A stretch of 7,255 nucleotides of DNA from Paracoccaceae bacterium. GTDB lineage: Bacteria > Pseudomonadota > Alphaproteobacteria > Rhodobacterales > Rhodobacteraceae. The position numbers and the translations under genes were made by a program. The DNA is taken from assembly GCA_026997055.1 (NCBI GenBank), contig JALWJU010000129.1:1-7255 (forward strand), in the 5' to 3' direction. This document shows positions 4,889-7,255 of this stretch, piece after piece. Numbering within the stretch: position 1 is the stretch's first letter; each line of letters begins with the position of its first letter. The notes below the pieces were generated by a model that was not told the origin of the DNA, did no database searches, and saw only the letters and a program-made list of their open reading frames with translations.

Positions 4889-6214
4889 TTACCATCTGCG
4901 CTCGAAGCGCCGCCTGAGCAGGATCGCGGCGAGGTTCATGGCCAGCAGAAAGCCGATCAGCAGGATGATCCCCCCCCAGGCGCGTTCGTACCAGGCCGGA
5001 TCGGCCCGCCGGGCCCATTCGTAGATCTGCGCGGGCATGGCGGAATTGGGCGCGAGAAAGGCTTCGGCGGGCGATGCCGGCGGATTGGTGGCGACGAAGC
5101 CGATCATGCCGATCAGCAGGAGCGGCGCGGTCTCGCCGAGCGCCTGAGCGAGGCCGATGATGGTGCCGGTAAGGATACCCGGCATGGCCAGCGGCAGGAC
5201 ATGGTGAAAGACCGTCTGCATCCGCGAGGCCCCTACCCCGAGCGCCGCCTCGCGGATCGAGGGCGGCACGGCCCTGAGCGCGGCCCGGGTCGAGATGATG
5301 ATGGTGGGCAGCGTCATCAGCGTGAGCACCAGCCCCCCCACCAGCGGCGCCGACTGGGGCAGGCCGGCGAACTGGATGAACAGCGCAAGCCCCAGGATGC
5401 CGAAGACGATCGAGGGCACGGCGGCGAGATTGGCGATATTGACCTCGATCAGGTCGGTGAGGCGGTTTTGCGGAGCGAATTCCTCGAGATAGACCGAGGC
5501 GGCCACGCCGATGGGCAGGGCCAGCGCCAGCACCACCAGCATCATCGCCAGCGAACCGAGCGCGGCGGTGCCGATGCCGGCGGCTTCGGGGCGGCTTTCG
5601 GAGGCGTCGGAGCCGGTGAGGAAGGCGAGATTGAAGCGGCTTTCGAGCAGGCCGGCGGCGCGCAGCGCATCGGCCACGTCCAGATGCGCCGGCGTGAACT
5701 TGCGCTCGCGTGCGAGGCTCTCGCGCGTCACCCGCCCCTTGAGATAGCCATCGACGCGCGCGCTGGCCAGAAAGCGCATGGTGAGGCTGCCCCCGATCAG
5801 CTCCGGCTCGGCCAGCACCCGGGCGCGCAGTTGGGCGGGGGCGCCTTTGGAGAGCAGCGCGCGCAGTTTCTTTGCCTTGGCAAAGGGGTTCTCGGCCCCC
5901 GCCTCTTCGAGCGCGCGCAGCAGGGCGGCGTCCAGGAGCGGGGCGTATTTGAAGGTCGTGACCCGGGCGAGATCGGCGGGATCGCGGGTGCCGTTCGGAT
6001 CGAGCCTTTCTTCCGGGAGCTCCACCGTCAGGGTGACGAATGCCTGGCGGAAGGCAGGGGCGCCGTCATGGAGGATGATGCCCATCAGGCCGGTCAGAAA
6101 GGCGAGCGCGGCCAGGATCGCCGCCAGCCCGAAGGCGCGAAAGCGCGCCTCCGCACGGTTGCGCGCCCGGGTGCGCGGGCCGGGGGTGAAGAGGGATTTC
6201 TTCGGCGCGCTCAT
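4889..6214 (-). CDS. pstA: Phosphate ABC transporter permease PstA with large extracytoplasmic domain
   Basis: PstA is one of the two membrane subunits of the phosphate importer. At 441 residues it is far longer than E. coli PstA (296). A first membrane helix (about 27-48) is followed by a soluble segment (about 50-212), the DUF3333-type domain common in alphaproteobacterial PstA, predicted to lie in the periplasm. The permease core follows, with helices at about 215-240, 261-282, 289-308, 345-375 and 412-433, and the EAA coupling loop REAALGVGASRMQTVFHHVLP (321-341) that contacts PstB. In the GETAPLL motif (360-366), the position of E. coli R220, reported as needed for phosphate transport, is Q357; this may be normal for the long PstA group. 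The ATG at 6214 overlaps the pstC stop as ATGA, with GGGAG eight bases before it. The N-terminus is rich in arginine and lysine, consistent with an inside orientation. Confidence 0.95.
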   Translation of the reverse strand: MSAPKKSLFTPGPRTRARNRAEARFRAFGLAAILAALAFLTGLMGIILHDGAPAFRQAFVTLTVELPEERLDPNGTRDPADLARVTTFKYAPLLDAALLRALEEAGAENPFAKAKKLRALLSKGAPAQLRARVLAEPELIGGSLTMRFLASARVDGYLKGRVTRESLARERKFTPAHLDVADALRAAGLLESRFNLAFLTGSDASESRPEAAGIGTAALGSLAMMLVVLALALPIGVAASVYLEEFAPQNRLTDLIEVNIANLAAVPSIVFGILGLALFIQFAGLPQSAPLVGGLVLTLMTLPTIIISTRAALRAVPPSIREAALGVGASRMQTVFHHVLPLAMPGILTGTIIGLAQALGETAPLLLIGMIGFVATNPPASPAEAFLAPNSAMPAQIYEWARRADPAWYERAWGGIILLIGFLLAMNLAAILLRRRFERRW

Positions 6215-7255
6215 TCGTATTGCTCCCGGTATTTGCGCACCACATGGAGCGCCAGCACATTGAGCCCGAGCGTCAGCACGAACAGGGTCATCCCCAGCGC
6301 GAAGGCCACCAGCGCCTCGGCGCTGGCGAAATCGGCATCGCCCGTCAGCTGGCTCACGATCTTGGCGGTGATGGTGGTCATGGCGTCAAACGGGTTGAGC
6401 GAGAGCCGCGCCGCCGCCCCCGCCCCCATGACCACGATCATGGTCTCGCCGATGGCGCGGCTCGCGGCCAGCAGGATCGCGCCGACGATCCCCGGCAGCG
6501 CCGCCGGCAGCACCACGAGGCGCAGGGTCTCCGAGCGTGTCGCGCCAAGGCCCAGCGAGCCGTCGCGCAGGGCTTGCGGCACGGCGTTGAGGATGTCGTC
6601 GGAGAGCGAGGAGACGAAGGGGATCAGCATCCCCCCCATGACCAGCCCCGCGGTGATCGCCGCGCTCGCCCCCTGCATCCAGCCCAGGCCCTCGCTGCCG
6701 AAGACGCGCGCCAGTGCCGGTCCCACCGTGACCAGGGCGAAGAGCCCGTAGACGATGGTCGGGATTCCGGCGAGCAGTTCCAGCAGCGGCTTGAGGAGGG
6801 CGCGCGCGCCGGGGCTGGCATATTCCGAGAGGTAGATCGCCGCGAAAAGGCCGATCGGCACCGCCACCGCGAGCGCGATGAGCGAGATGTAGAGCGTGCC
6901 CCAGAGCAGCGGCAGGATGCCGAGCCGGGAGCCGCCGCCGAAGCTAGGCGCCCAGATCGTGCCGAAGAAGAAGTCGCCGGCCGGATAGAGGCGGAAAAAC
7001 CCGATCGTGCCCGAGAGCATCGAGGCGACGATGCCCAGCGTGGTCAGGATCGCGAGGGTTGCGGCGCCGATCAGCAGGGCCTCGAGGATCGCCTCGACGT
7101 GGCTTCGCGCGCGCCGGCGCGGATGGATGCGCCAGAGCGCGTATCCCAGCCCTGCAAGCGCGGTGAGCAGCACCGTGAGGCTCGCCAGCCCGCTGGCCCG
7201 CGCGCGCAGGGCGCTGTAGAGGCGCGCGGCCTCCTGCAGGGATGCGGCCAGGGAG
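6211..7255 (-). CDS. pstC: Phosphate ABC transporter permease PstC (5' end beyond window)
   Basis: PstC pairs with PstA to form the phosphate channel in the inner membrane. The frame is open to the right edge, giving 347 visible residues. A GTG at 7173 could be a start but has no good Shine-Dalgarno sequence, and alphaproteobacterial PstC proteins usually carry an extended N-terminus, so I treat the gene as partial. Membrane helices are visible at about residues 24-42, 58-80 and 116-140, with the remaining core helices after residue 155. The EAA coupling loop LRDGSLGLGATRSETLRLVVLP lies at about 229-250. SRAIGETM (265-272) keeps both the Arg and Glu of the conserved PstC motif. HVEAILEALLIGAATLAILTT fits the N-terminal core helix of this group. 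The stop overlaps the pstA start by four bases. Any PHO-box promoter and the upstream partner (phoR or pstS) are off the edge. Confidence 0.95.
   Translation of the reverse strand, partial: SLAASLQEAARLYSALRARASGLASLTVLLTALAGLGYALWRIHPRRRARSHVEAILEALLIGAATLAILTTLGIVASMLSGTIGFFRLYPAGDFFFGTIWAPSFGGGSRLGILPLLWGTLYISLIALAVAVPIGLFAAIYLSEYASPGARALLKPLLELLAGIPTIVYGLFALVTVGPALARVFGSEGLGWMQGASAAITAGLVMGGMLIPFVSSLSDDILNAVPQALRDGSLGLGATRSETLRLVVLPAALPGIVGAILLAASRAIGETMIVVMGAGAAARLSLNPFDAMTTITAKIVSQLTGDADFASAEALVAFALGMTLFVLTLGLNVLALHVVRKYREQYE

Noticed and set aside
4598..6751. A very long open frame on the plus strand (about 717 codons) across pstB, pstA and pstC
   Set aside because: It is antisense to three firmly identified genes, has no recognisable domain, and its charged, low-complexity composition is what GC-rich antisense frames give.

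Overview
The window looks like chromosomal DNA from a GC-rich alphaproteobacterium. The lineage call rests on four things: the gene order pstC-pstA-pstB-phoU-phoB, a PstA with the large N-terminal extracytoplasmic domain (DUF3333 type) usual in that class, a PstC whose frame runs further upstream than the enterobacterial length, and a LuxR regulator of the autoinducer-binding type. The order within the class cannot be fixed from this sequence. No mobile element, phage gene, tRNA, rRNA or CRISPR array was seen.

Layout. (1) Bases 3-848, plus strand: 3' part of tsf (elongation factor Ts), cut by the left edge. (2) Bases 849-1235: a gene-free convergent region rich in hairpins, including a strong minus-strand intrinsic terminator at 932-968. 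(3) Bases 1236-2446, minus strand: aroQ (type II 3-dehydroquinase) followed after 2 bases by a LuxR-family regulator with a divergent autoinducer pocket. (4) Bases 2447-2673: spacer with two small dyads, the likely control region of aroQ-luxR. (5) Bases 2674-7255, minus strand: the phosphate-starvation block, in transcription order pstC (5' end off the right edge), pstA, pstB, phoU, phoB. These genes are packed with overlaps or short gaps (4-base overlap pstC/pstA, 10-base gap pstA/pstB, 22-base gap pstB/phoU, 4-base overlap phoU/phoB).

How the genes work together. PstC and PstA form the membrane channel and PstB the ATPase of the high-affinity phosphate importer. PhoU links the state of the transporter to the sensor kinase PhoR, and PhoB is the DNA-binding response regulator. 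Neither pstS (binding protein) nor phoR is in the window; phoR is likely to lie just upstream of pstC, as in Caulobacter, but that is off the edge. AroQ makes 3-dehydroshikimate in the shikimate pathway. The LuxR protein has no luxI partner here and three of six canonical ligand-contact positions are changed, so it may read a non-standard signal or none. No phoB terminator was found, so read-through from the pst-pho block into aroQ-luxR is possible.

Most of the window is ordinary core genome. The parts worth a second look are the aroQ-luxR pair, the structured 3' region behind luxR, and the dyads upstream of aroQ. No clearly new system is visible.
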